A stretch of DNA of 64,000 nt from Chloroflexota bacterium (GTDB lineage Bacteria > Chloroflexota > Ktedonobacteria > Ktedonobacterales > JADMIN01), in NCBI GenBank assembly GCA_021323855.1, contig JAJPKE010000018.1:1-64000 (forward strand), in the 5' to 3' direction. Both the position numbers and the translations under genes were made by a program. Positions within the stretch are counted from its first letter, which is position 1; the number at the start of each line of letters is the position of its first letter. Shown one piece after another: positions 26,980-34,656 of the stretch. A model generated the notes under the pieces. That model was given only the letters and a program-made list of their open reading frames with translations. It was not told where the DNA came from and searched no databases.

Positions 26980-28011
26980 ATGGCAATCAGCACTGCGCGT
27001 GAGAGCGCCGCCGAAAACCTGCCCCTCTTCCCTGCGCTCGAAGATGGCGCAGAAGATGGCAATGCGCCGCCACCCTATCAGGTGCATCTCCCCGGTTTCG
27101 ATGGCCCCCTGGCGCTGCTGCTGCATCTCATCGAGCGCAACCAGCTCGAAATCACCACAATATCGCTCGTCGCCGTCACCGACCAGTTCATCCAGTATTT
27201 GCGCAACTGGGACGAGCCGCCGTTGCCCCGGTTGGCGGAGTTTGTTACGATGGCCGCACGGCTGCTGCTCATCAAGTCGCGCAGCCTCTTGCCGCGCCAG
27301 CCGCGCCAGGATGAGGCGAGCGACGAGCCGGACCCCCTGGAAGATGCTGAACAACTGCGCAAACATCTCATCGAATATAAGATGGCGCGCGAGATTGCGC
27401 GGGCGCTACGGGCGCGCGAGCTGGCGGGGCTGCAATCATTTGCCCGTCCCACGCGGCTGGTGGACGCCGAGGCAATGATCGTCTGGACGCCGCCGCAGAT
27501 CATCGGTGTGAATGTGCAGGCGCTGGCGGCGGTGTTCCGGCGCGTGCTGACGGAGAAGCGCCTCAGCGAGCCGGAAGAACTGCCACTGCCGCTCGTCACC
27601 ATTGCCGAGAAGATCGCGGAAGTCGAGGCGCTGCTCCGCGCCGAGGGCCGCGCCACGCTCGAAGCCGTTCTGCTCACCGCTACCACGCGCTTCGCCGTCG
27701 TCGTGACGTTCCTGGCGGTGCTGGAACTCTGGCACCAATCGCGGCTGATTGTGACGCAGGACGACCTCTTCGGTCCCATAGAGATTCAGCCGGGGCCGAA
27801 GTTTGGCGAAAAGACCATCTCTTCCTTCGATGCCCCCGAACCTGCGCTTGAATCAGCGCCCGAAGCTGCCGCCGAAGTCACTGCAACCGCGCCAGTCCCA
27901 TCCGCCAAACCTGCGCGCGCCAAACGTGGACGCGCCGCCCGCACCATCTCCACCCCGGCGGCGGACACCGCAGAAGCGTCCCCGCTGCCCTGGCCGGAGA
28001 CGGCGCAATGA
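26980..28011 (+). CDS. scpA: segregation and condensation protein A
   Basis: The start ATG 26980 follows AGGGGAGAG. This 343-residue kleisin subunit of the SMC condensin begins its conserved core at residue 28 with YQVHLPGFDGPLALLLHLIERNQLEITTISLVAVTDQF-like sequence and has the LAEFVTMAARLLLIKSRSLLP helix. The C-terminus carries an unusual extra alanine/proline-rich tail of about 75 residues. ScpA normally pairs with ScpB, but the next gene is an unrelated hydrolase that overlaps by four bases (ATGA), and no scpB is in the window. Confidence 0.94.
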   Translation: MAISTARESAAENLPLFPALEDGAEDGNAPPPYQVHLPGFDGPLALLLHLIERNQLEITTISLVAVTDQFIQYLRNWDEPPLPRLAEFVTMAARLLLIKSRSLLPRQPRQDEASDEPDPLEDAEQLRKHLIEYKMAREIARALRARELAGLQSFARPTRLVDAEAMIVWTPPQIIGVNVQALAAVFRRVLTEKRLSEPEELPLPLVTIAEKIAEVEALLRAEGRATLEAVLLTATTRFAVVVTFLAVLELWHQSRLIVTQDDLFGPIEIQPGPKFGEKTISSFDAPEPALESAPEAAAEVTATAPVPSAKPARAKRGRAARTISTPAADTAEASPLPWPETAQ

Positions 28012-28901
28012 CATCCACCAACTCAAGCGCAAAAACTGCACAGACGTTGCAGCTTGCCGACGGCAGGTCGCTCGGCTACGCGGAATATGGCAGCGATGAT
28101 GGCAAACCGCTCATCTACTGTCATGGCTTACCTGGGTCACGCCTGGAAGTGGCCTTTCTGGACCAGTACGCGCGGCACGCGGGTGTTCGTCTCATCAGCA
28201 TTGATAGGCCGGGCATGGGGCTATCTACCTTCCAGCCGGGGCGCTCGTTCCTCGATTGGCCCGCTGATGTGATGGCCCTCGCCGATCATTTGCAGATTGG
28301 CCGCTTTGCCGTGCTGGGGATGTCCGGCGGAAGTCCGTATGCGCAGGCTTGCGCCTATACAATCCCCGACCGCCTGATCTCCTGTGGCATCGTCTCCGGT
28401 ATCGAGCCGCTGGCCCTGGGAACCGCTGGCATGAACAGAGGCAACCGCCTGATTTTCTTCTGTGCGCGCCGCCTGCCCTGGCTCCTGACGCCGTTGATCG
28501 GACTCGGCGCGCGCTCTTTTCAGACATCGGAGCGCGCCAGGCGGGCGATGACAAAGGGATTGCCACAGTTGGTGAAGCCGGATAGAGAGGCGCTCCTCGC
28601 TTTTGATGGCGGCGAGAGTCTGGCGTTGTCAACCGCCGAGGCGTACCGCCAGGGAGTGCGCGGAGCCGCATACGAAGGACGATTATACGGGCGCGAGTGG
28701 GGGTTCCGTCTCCAGGATATTCGCATGCAGCCACTCTATCTCTGGCATGGCGAATTGGACACCAACGTCGGGGTCGCAATGGCGCGTGCCGCCGCGCACC
28801 TGCTCCCCGGCTGCGTTGCAACCTATTATCCCAACGATGGCCACCTTTCCACACCCCTCAACCACCAGGAAGAAATCCTGACGGCGCTGTTTCGCACATG
28901 A
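28008..28901 (+). CDS. alpha/beta hydrolase
   Basis: The 297-residue protein has an alpha/beta hydrolase fold: YCHGLPGSRLE oxyanion loop, DRPGMGLS, the nucleophile elbow LGMSGGSPYA near 106, acid in WHGELDTNVG and the histidine in YPNDGHLSTPL. The substrate is unknown. The four-base overlap with scpA implies translational coupling, although no functional link is obvious. Confidence 0.88.
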   Translation: MTSTNSSAKTAQTLQLADGRSLGYAEYGSDDGKPLIYCHGLPGSRLEVAFLDQYARHAGVRLISIDRPGMGLSTFQPGRSFLDWPADVMALADHLQIGRFAVLGMSGGSPYAQACAYTIPDRLISCGIVSGIEPLALGTAGMNRGNRLIFFCARRLPWLLTPLIGLGARSFQTSERARRAMTKGLPQLVKPDREALLAFDGGESLALSTAEAYRQGVRGAAYEGRLYGREWGFRLQDIRMQPLYLWHGELDTNVGVAMARAAAHLLPGCVATYYPNDGHLSTPLNHQEEILTALFRT

Positions 28902-29846
28902 GTGCAAAGTGCAGCGCACACGAGGAACGGCGCAACCCCGCTATGCGCCTATGACCAGCGTACCCACAACCTCGACAGCGGACCCCAGTTCTGCAATAAT
29001 AAGCGATGGTCAGTGGTCAGTAGAACTGCGCAGAAAAGAGGCACCTCACTGGATACGCGCGGGCAACACGAGCAGCACGAACAAGAGAACGATGAACAAG
29101 AACGCCGGGCACTGGCGGAATGGGCGGAGCAGGCGCAACGCATAGACGAAACGTTAGAGCTGGCGGTGGCCTTTGAGCCAGCGACGGCTCTGACTGAGGG
29201 CCTCTTTGGGCTGGACGATGCGCAGTTGCGTCGCGTCGTTGCCTATACACTGGCGCGCGTGCAGGTGACGGAGCCGGTGGAGTTGAGCGTTCTCATCACC
29301 GGCGATGACGGCCTGCGTTCGCTCAACCGTGAATATCGTGGGCGCGACGAAGCGACGGACGTTCTCTCGTTTCCGCTGCGCGATGAGCCGCTGGTGCAGG
29401 CGCCGGAAAATCAACTCTGGCTGACCGTTGAAGAGACGGCGCAGGACGGCGAAAGCGGCGAAGACGGCCATCTCGCCGATACAGAAGATGCCAGCGCCTT
29501 CAGCGAACTCGACGACGAGCCGCTTTCCGCAGAGGGTGACGAAGACGATGAAGGCGAAGACAATGAAGGTGAAGATGAAGAAGACGCTGGCGAGTGGGAG
29601 GACGATGAGGCGACCTTTCCTTCGGTAGGCGTTGGTGCGCTGCACCTGGGCGATATCGCCCTCTCGCGTGATGCCATCGTGCGGCAGGCGGCCCAGGCCG
29701 GGCACAGCGCCGCCTGGGAACTGGCGTATCTGCTGGCGCATGGCGTCCTGCATCTCGTTGGCTACGACGACCAGACGGATGCCGGCTATCAGGCGATGGT
29801 CGCGCATCAAGAGGCGGTGCTGGCGCAGGTGGGCATCGCTCGCTGA
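28902..29846 (+). CDS. ybeY: endoribonuclease YbeY, with acidic insertion and altered metal motif
   Basis: YbeY acts in 16S rRNA 3' maturation and ribosome quality control. The conserved fold begins near nucleotide 29150 (ELSVLITGDDGLRSLNREYRG, DVLSFP) and ends with HGVLHLVGYDD. Two features are odd. A run of about 75 mainly Glu/Asp residues is inserted between DVLSFP and LGDIALS. The third metal histidine of the HGxLHLxGYDH motif is Asp (codon 29769-29771). The start is uncertain: GTG 28902 directly follows the hydrolase stop, and GTG codons nearer the fold exist. dgkA follows, a common pairing. Confidence 0.85.
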   Translation: MQSAAHTRNGATPLCAYDQRTHNLDSGPQFCNNKRWSVVSRTAQKRGTSLDTRGQHEQHEQENDEQERRALAEWAEQAQRIDETLELAVAFEPATALTEGLFGLDDAQLRRVVAYTLARVQVTEPVELSVLITGDDGLRSLNREYRGRDEATDVLSFPLRDEPLVQAPENQLWLTVEETAQDGESGEDGHLADTEDASAFSELDDEPLSAEGDEDDEGEDNEGEDEEDAGEWEDDEATFPSVGVGALHLGDIALSRDAIVRQAAQAGHSAAWELAYLLAHGVLHLVGYDDQTDAGYQAMVAHQEAVLAQVGIAR

Positions 29847-29939
29847 TACGCAGGTTTTTTGTTGGTTCTTTTTGGCATGTGTGGCTGTTGGGGGAACAAC
29901 CTCACGAAGTTTCTCGATTAGACAGTCAAGGCATTATGT

Positions 29940-30356
29940 ATGAAAACAGTACCGGCTACTCATCCACAACCCGCGCCCTCGCGTGCCTCCTTCTTCCGCA
30001 GTTTTGTCTACGCCTGGAACGGTCTCTGGCACGCCATCCGCACGCAGCGTAACGCGCGCATCCACGCGGGCATCGCTATCATCGCCATTACGCTTGGCTT
30101 CGTGCTGCACATCTCGCCGGTGGAGTTTGCGATGGTCTTCGTCGCCATCACCGGCGTGTTTATCTCAGAGATGTTCAACACGGTTGCCGAGGCGTGCGTG
30201 GACCTTGCCACCAGGGAATATCATCCGCTGGCGCGCATTGCCAAAGATGTTGCGGCGGGCGCCGTCCTGCTGAACGCCATGCTCTCCGTGGTGATCGGTC
30301 TGCTGGTGTTTGGGCCGCATCTCTGGCCGCTCTTCCTGCACCTGCTCCACCGCTAG
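29940..30356 (+). CDS. dgkA: diacylglycerol/undecaprenol kinase family protein
   Basis: The 138-residue membrane protein shows the DgkA core: ARIHAGIAI, the catalytic EMFNTVAEACVDLA and KDVAAGAVLLNA, with three hydrophobic segments. In Gram-positive bacteria this family phosphorylates undecaprenol for cell-wall recycling, which is more likely here than diacylglycerol. It follows ybeY with a 93-bp gap. Confidence 0.9.
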   Translation: MKTVPATHPQPAPSRASFFRSFVYAWNGLWHAIRTQRNARIHAGIAIIAITLGFVLHISPVEFAMVFVAITGVFISEMFNTVAEACVDLATREYHPLARIAKDVAAGAVLLNAMLSVVIGLLVFGPHLWPLFLHLLHR

Positions 30357-30405
30357 ACGTTTCCTGGTCGGCTGCTAGTAGGAATCGCAGCAACGTGTCT
30401 GTGTT

Positions 30406-30514
30406 CCCCTCTCCCGCGCACGGGGACTGCCGCCGCACGCTCGGAGAGCGTGAAGCAAGCCATAGGCTTGCGGAGGCGGCAGGTGAGCGGAGCGGAGGGG
30501 TTAGGGGTGGGGGC
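30406..30514 (+). repeat. long composite GC repeat with two-armed cloverleaf, copy A
   Basis: Within the short-form shell lies an insert with an outer stem CTGCCGCC (30428-30435) / GGCGGCAG (30476-30483). It encloses two hairpins: ACGCTC-GGA-GAGCGT (30438-30452) and GCAAGCC-ATA-GGCTTGC (30456-30472). The 56-bp insert is identical, inverted, at 39742-39797. Confidence 0.9.
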
Positions 30515-31260
30515 TATGGCTGTGGTGGGGTGAGGTGAGTTTCGGCGCCGGCGTAGGGGCCGCGCGCCTCCGGCGGCAGCAACGCCGCAAGCTGGTACAT
30601 GATCTCGTCGGTCGCCTGCGCGACGCTACCGCGCGTGCGTTTGCCGCCCCCCGCGACGGTGAAGGGCTTGCTATAGCGAATCGTCACCTTCGGACGGAAT
30701 GCTTTGAATACGCGCTGCGTGCCAGAAATCGCCACCGCGACCACCGGCGCGCCCGTGCGCATGGCAATATAGCCGGTGCCGGGATGCGCCTCCAACAGCA
30801 CTCCATTGCCGCTGCGGTGTCCCTCCGGAAAGATCACCAGGATTTTGCCCGCCGCCAGCACACGCTCCGACATGCGAATGGCCTCGCGGTCGCTCTCGCC
30901 GCGCCGCACGGAGAATGAGCCGAGCAACCGCATGAATCCACCGAGCAACGGCACGCTGAAGAGTTCGATCTTCGCCATATAATGCGTGACCCGTGGCACC
31001 CGCAACGACGCCAGCGGAATATCCATCCAGTGGATGTGGTTCATCGCCAGGATCACCGGACCGCTCGTTGGAATATGCTCGATGCCTTCGGTGCGCAGAT
31101 CAGCGAGCAGCCAGATGAGCGGGCGCGCGATGAGGCGCGTCAGGCCGTAGACCACTGGCGATTCCCGTACAAGCGGTGGCTCGGCTGCCGGTGATGCCTG
31201 GTTGGCCTTCGCTGTGGCGTTTGATGTATTTGTCGTGTTAGAGGTGTTGGTCGTACTCAT
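30514..31260 (-). CDS. plsC: 1-acyl-sn-glycerol-3-phosphate acyltransferase family
   Basis: The 248-residue protein has the PlsC motifs NHIHWMD (HX4D, about residue 73) and FPEGHRSG (about 148), plus a basic, Ser/Thr-rich N-terminus. It should add the second acyl chain in phosphatidic acid synthesis at the membrane. Its ATG overlaps the cmk stop (TGATG), and the cmk-plsC order is common in other bacteria. The stop abuts a composite repeat. Confidence 0.9.
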   Translation of the reverse strand: MSTTNTSNTTNTSNATAKANQASPAAEPPLVRESPVVYGLTRLIARPLIWLLADLRTEGIEHIPTSGPVILAMNHIHWMDIPLASLRVPRVTHYMAKIELFSVPLLGGFMRLLGSFSVRRGESDREAIRMSERVLAAGKILVIFPEGHRSGNGVLLEAHPGTGYIAMRTGAPVVAVAISGTQRVFKAFRPKVTIRYSKPFTVAGGGKRTRGSVAQATDEIMYQLAALLPPEARGPYAGAETHLTPPQP

Positions 31261-31958
31261 CACGCCTGCCCTCCGCGCTGCCGCTCTGCGATAATCTGAA
31301 GGATGCGCTCGACCACCTCATCGGCTTCCAGGTGGTCATTGTTGATGACGACGGCATCCGGCGCGACAAACGTATGCGCTGCGTCGCGGGCGTCGCGCTG
31401 CACGATCTCATCGCGCACGGTTGCAAGCGAAGGGCTGTCCGCGCCGTATTTGGCCACCAGATCACCATGCCGACGTTTGGCGCGCTCCTCGATGGAGGTG
31501 GTCAGGAAGATTTTCAGGTCAGCCTCCGGCAGCACGATGGTGCCGATGTCGCGCCCAACCATCACCACGCCCTGCGTATCCGCCATCTCGCGCTGGCGCT
31601 GGCGCAGCGTCGCGCGGACCGGCTCATGGCTGGAAACCTGCGACACCGCCGCATCCACCGCCGGCAGGCGAAGTTGCGGTGTGATGTCCTGCCCATCCAC
31701 CAGCACCGTATAGGAGCGGCCATCCGCCGTGGCAGGCGCCGGTGGCGTGATCTCGATATGGATGCTCCGCGCCAGCGCATCGAGGGCCTCGGCATTGTCC
31801 AGCGGAGTATCGGTGGTGAGCGCAATACAGGTGAGTGTGCGGTAGAACGCGCCGGTATCCACATAGAGATAGCCCAATCGCCGCGCCAGCCGTTCTCCAA
31901 TGGTGCTTTTGCCGACGCCCGCCGGGCCATCTATCGCAATCTGTAGGTGCGTTCGCAT
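31260..31958 (-). CDS. cmk: cytidylate kinase
   Basis: From ATG 31958 the protein is 232 residues, normal for Cmk. It has the P-loop IDGPAGVGKST at the N-terminus, YVDTGAFYRTLT (CMP site), MVGRDIGTIVLPEADLKIFL and RDARDAAH, all family hallmarks. It converts CMP/dCMP to the diphosphate. A promoter (32073-32101) lies upstream, and plsC follows with overlap. Confidence 0.95.
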   Translation of the reverse strand: MRTHLQIAIDGPAGVGKSTIGERLARRLGYLYVDTGAFYRTLTCIALTTDTPLDNAEALDALARSIHIEITPPAPATADGRSYTVLVDGQDITPQLRLPAVDAAVSQVSSHEPVRATLRQRQREMADTQGVVMVGRDIGTIVLPEADLKIFLTTSIEERAKRRHGDLVAKYGADSPSLATVRDEIVQRDARDAAHTFVAPDAVVINNDHLEADEVVERILQIIAERQRGGQA

Positions 31959-32072
31959 GCCGCCGCTCGCCTCCGTCGCCACAATCGTGCTATTTTCCGC
32001 AATCGGTACGCGGGCTTCAAGGCCGCGTCACGTGTTCCGCGTGTTCCATTATCGCAGGTCACATTTCGCATC

Positions 32073-32101
32073 AGTATACCAGCAGCAGGGGAGGCAGTGA
32101 A
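32073..32101 (-). promoter_or_regulatory. promoter for cmk-plsC
   Basis: Reading the minus strand, TTCACT (32101-32096) and TATACT (32078-32073) are 17 bp apart, about 115 bp before the cmk start codon. Confidence 0.6.
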
Positions 32102-32167
32102 AGAGGAAAAGCAGAAACGTTAGGGCTAGCGGGCACAAAAAGGCAATGTAGGCGCAGCGAGGGCACA

Positions 32168-32207
32168 CAAAAGTGGGACCTAAGAGAATGGCCTTCTCCC
32201 AGGTCCC
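32168..32207 (-). terminator. rho-independent terminator of the permuted tRNA-like unit
   Basis: GGGACCT (32207-32201) pairs with AGGTCCC (32181-32175), with an inner GGAGAA / TTCTC helix, and is followed by ACTTTTG. It ends a minus-strand transcript that contains no protein gene. Confidence 0.75.
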
Positions 32208-32212
32208 GGTAT

Positions 32213-32384
32213 ACCGCCCATTTGCGCACACCAACACGTTTAAGTTCGCGGCTCACATTCATGTCCCGCGCTCTACCAACTGAGCTAACCCCGCATGAAG
32301 AAACAAGATGGCGCGGGGTACCGGCTATGATCCGGCGACCTCGGGAGTCCTCGACCACGAACACTCGATTTGGCGTTCGGCGGT
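32213..32384 (-). ncRNA. circularly permuted tRNA-like RNA, unit 2
   Basis: Read on the minus strand, the 3' half comes first: anticodon-stem strand TCCCG (32346-32342), variable loop AGGTC, T-arm GCCGG-ATCATAG-CCGGT (32336-32320), acceptor strand ACCCCGC (32319-32313), G73 and CCA (32311-32309). A 14-nt linker follows. Then comes the 5' half: GCGGGGT (32294-32288), TA, and a perfect D-arm GCTC-AGTTGGTA-GAGC, G26, and CGGGA (32268-32264). The acceptor stem pairs 7/7 and the anticodon stem 5/5, and G15-C48 fits the Levitt pair. Beyond the anticodon stem, leader and trailer pair: GTTCGTGGT (32362-32354) with GCCGCGAAC (32252-32244), then CGAACGCCAA with TTGGTGTGCG. No U33 is available at the split loop, so decoding function is doubtful. 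Confidence 0.72.
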
Positions 32385-32396
32385 GAATGCTCAATC

Positions 32397-32558
32397 TGGA
32401 GCAATAGATTGAACCTGTGGGAGCGCCGCACGTTGCCTCTGCCATGTTGGGCTACTCCACCGCGCAAGAGAACTGCTGAGTGGTGGAGGCAGGACTCGAA
32501 CCTGCACTACGACGCTGGCGCAATGACAACCGAAATTGAGAATGAGTTTGTTGCTCCA
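32397..32558 (-). ncRNA. circularly permuted tRNA-like RNA, unit 1
   Basis: On the minus strand the 3' half comes first: T-arm GCAGG-TTCGAGT-CCTGC (32505-32489, a canonical loop), acceptor strand CTCCACC (32488-32482) and A73, without encoded CCA. After a 19-nt linker comes the 5' half: GGTGGAG (32461-32455, pairing 7/7), TA, and a D-arm GCCC...GG...GGC like that of tRNA-Gln. The anticodon stem is weaker (ACGT with GCGT). Leader and trailer pair outside it: GCGCC (32521-32517) with GGCGC (32427-32423), and TGGAGCAA (32558-32551) with TTGCTCCA (32404-32397). A15 and U48 are compatible with a Levitt pair. An unpermuted reading of the same bases gives no D-arm. Confidence 0.65.
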
Positions 32559-32571
32559 CCCCGTAGTGTAA

Positions 32572-32577
32572 CCTATA
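32572..32577 (-). promoter_or_regulatory. possible -10 element for the tRNA-like transcript
   Basis: TATAGG on the minus strand lies about 14 bp before the first paired leader base of unit 1. No good -35 hexamer is visible. Confidence 0.3.
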
Positions 32578-32619
32578 CAGCGTCGCGCCGCAAGCTTCCG
32601 TATGCGTTGCCCACGCCTG

Positions 32620-32663
32620 GTCCCCCCTCTCCTCGCGGGAGAGGGGGTCAGGGGGTGAGGTCT
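32620..32663. repeat. TAGACCTCACC-type intergenic repeat, copy 3
   Basis: A CCCCTCTCCTCGCGGGAGAGGGG hairpin core is followed by a TCAGGGGGTGAGGTCTA end. The minus-strand TAG in TAGACCTCACC is the stop codon of the secreted-protein gene. Confidence 0.85.
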
Positions 32664-34317
32664 ACCCGAACGAGCAGCTATTCGTGCGATTGCTCCATTC
32701 CATCTGCACGAGATAGCGGTCGCCGTGCCTCAGCGTCACATTTCCGCCGTCCGCGCCGATGTATCCGAATTGCGTGCCACACAAATCCCCGATTTCGCCC
32801 TCGCCCTGGGTCTTCGCGTCTACGGCATCGTTATACCAGCCGCCGGTAGAGCGGTCGGCGGTATTGTAGAGCGGGTCGGAGACCGATTCGAAGAGTTCGT
32901 GCGAGAGGAAATTGATCGTCATATCGGCGATGCTATCTCCATTGGGGCCGACACTTCCCTGCGGCGAACACTCTGACCATTCGCTGGCGGTGTCTGGAAT
33001 ATACGCATAGATCGTGGGCGTCGGCGTGTCTGCGGTCGAGTTCTCAGGATAGTAATAGTTGTGATAGGCGCAGTATCCTTTTGAGCCGGAGAAGGTGCAA
33101 CCATCGGTTGACTTGCTGCTCTGACATTCTTCGGCGTCGTGGCCGGTGAAGACGAAAAACTCATGTGTCTGCCCGATGGACCAGGTTGGGTTGGCCTTCA
33201 GCGCCCGCGCAATCTCGCCTACGATGTCTTGGTCCAGCAGCGGATCGTTTTGTGTTGCGGCGGCTGAGTTACACTGCGTGCCATCATACTGGCAGTGCTG
33301 ATACGGCGTGTGGTCCACGTAAACGCCGCCCAGCGATATCTGATTCTGTACGCTGCCCTGGTAATCCCAATATTGCGTCAACAAGCCATAATAGCTGGTG
33401 CCCTGAAGGTCCTGAATGAATCGCTTCATCAGTGACTCGAAATGCGCATCGCTGCCACCTGGCTCAAAACTATAGGCCCAGGGCTGCCAGAAAATGAGAT
33501 ACGCTGTCACCGTCCGCATGACTGCGCCGCCGTGATAATGCACAGGATGGCAATCACCAGGGCAGACCGAGAATGTGGTGTTCGTGGTTGCCCCTGGCGC
33601 AATCGTCACACTCTGCTGTGTCTTGATGATGTTGTTGACAATCGCCACACAGGTATACGGGCCGGTGGCGAGGCCGCCCAGCGTAAACGTTCCCCTGGCG
33701 CTGGTGGTGGTAGTTTGTCCCGCATTGCTATCTACCGGCTCGTCGGTCAGCGCGTGCGGGTCCACGGGAACGCACTGGACAGTCGCGTTTGCCACAGGCT
33801 TCTTGCTGCCAGCATCGGTGACGGCGCCGGTGAGCGTCCCCTGGATAAGACTCAGCGACTCGCAGTCTTCTTCGGTGGTGCTTCTGGGCGCAACCTTACA
33901 TTCGGTCTGGCTCGCCGGGCCAAAGTTGAGCGTCAGATTCGTGCCCTGCACTAAATCCAACGTATCCTGTTCCGGCTGGTAGAATGTCAATGAAGCGGTG
34001 CAATCATAGGATTTCGCTTGCGCGAGCGAAAGATGATAGTGGCCACTCGTATCAGTTTTCGCCGTCGTGTTGCCACAACGGACTGTTGCGCCGCTGAGGG
34101 GTACCATTTTGCTGATGCCCTGCTCCTGCAACGCAATACTATCGCCATAGACTGTGCCGCTGATCGTCGTATTCGATGCACCGATGGTGATAGCGCAGGC
34201 CGCCTGAGTGAAGAGGATGAGCGCAGCGAAACAGACGAAACGAGCAAGACGGGTAATAGTCGTCCGCCGCTGTAGACCTATATAGCGGCGCAACGAGAGC
34301 AGACGATCCATAGACAC
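32662..34317 (-). CDS. secreted EXORDIUM-like protein with two carboxypeptidase-regulatory-like domains
   Basis: I favour GTG 34317 (AAAGGG seven bases upstream) or ATG 34311. After a basic N-terminus and signal segment (FVCFAALILFTQAACA) come two beta-sandwich modules of the CarboxypepD_reg type (residues about 55-125 and 160-235). The C-terminal 300 residues match the plant EXORDIUM/phi-1 pattern: YHGGAVMRTVTAYLIFWQPW, SLGGVYVD, then INFLSHELFESVSDPL with GWYND and EIGDLC. The HELFE-type motif looks like a metalloprotease site, but activity is unproven in the family. It is probably exported and disulphide-bonded. Confidence 0.75.
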   Translation of the reverse strand: MSMDRLLSLRRYIGLQRRTTITRLARFVCFAALILFTQAACAITIGASNTTISGTVYGDSIALQEQGISKMVPLSGATVRCGNTTAKTDTSGHYHLSLAQAKSYDCTASLTFYQPEQDTLDLVQGTNLTLNFGPASQTECKVAPRSTTEEDCESLSLIQGTLTGAVTDAGSKKPVANATVQCVPVDPHALTDEPVDSNAGQTTTTSARGTFTLGGLATGPYTCVAIVNNIIKTQQSVTIAPGATTNTTFSVCPGDCHPVHYHGGAVMRTVTAYLIFWQPWAYSFEPGGSDAHFESLMKRFIQDLQGTSYYGLLTQYWDYQGSVQNQISLGGVYVDHTPYQHCQYDGTQCNSAAATQNDPLLDQDIVGEIARALKANPTWSIGQTHEFFVFTGHDAEECQSSKSTDGCTFSGSKGYCAYHNYYYPENSTADTPTPTIYAYIPDTASEWSECSPQGSVGPNGDSIADMTINFLSHELFESVSDPLYNTADRSTGGWYNDAVDAKTQGEGEIGDLCGTQFGYIGADGGNVTLRHGDRYLVQMEWSNRTNSCSFG

Positions 34318-34656
34318 AGCGCAACCCTTTCCATTGGGCACAGCGAACAGTAATCTCAGGCAATTGCAGAGAACCTCATCAATCGCATCACCATTTTACC
34401 AAGTGGACGCAAGCCTTTTGGCGTATCACGCTGCGTTTGCATTGAGCGTTGGGGCGAGCAGGAATGTCTGCCATTTTCCGGGGTTCTACCAGGCGCGTAT
34501 TCATCGCTGGCGCCGATAGCGTAAAATAGGAACGTTTTCTCTGTAGGGTGGTCTCGCATCCAGGCGGACACTTACCCATTTGGAGGCGTTATCCGGTATC
34601 TTCCACATCTTTGTGTTGTGTGATAGTGGAGTGTAGAGAGTAGAGGGGGCGATGAT

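Noticed and set aside
32482..32560. Ordinary, unpermuted tRNA on the minus strand using the GGTGGAG at 32560-32554
   Set aside because: The acceptor and T-arm pair, but the stretch between has no D-arm and no sensible anticodon arm. The downstream GGTGGAG is followed by TA and a canonical D-arm, and the upstream copy is better used pairing with TTGCTCCA.
32168..32600. tmRNA (ssrA), including the two-piece form
   Set aside because: The gene order matches a permuted tmRNA, but there are two units with full tRNA D-arms, no tag reading frame and none of the conserved tmRNA 5' sequence.
32168..32600. Group I intron halves around the tRNA pieces
   Set aside because: The flanks are under 100 nt, show no P3/P7 core, and the candidate junctions do not give both a terminal exon U and a terminal intron G.
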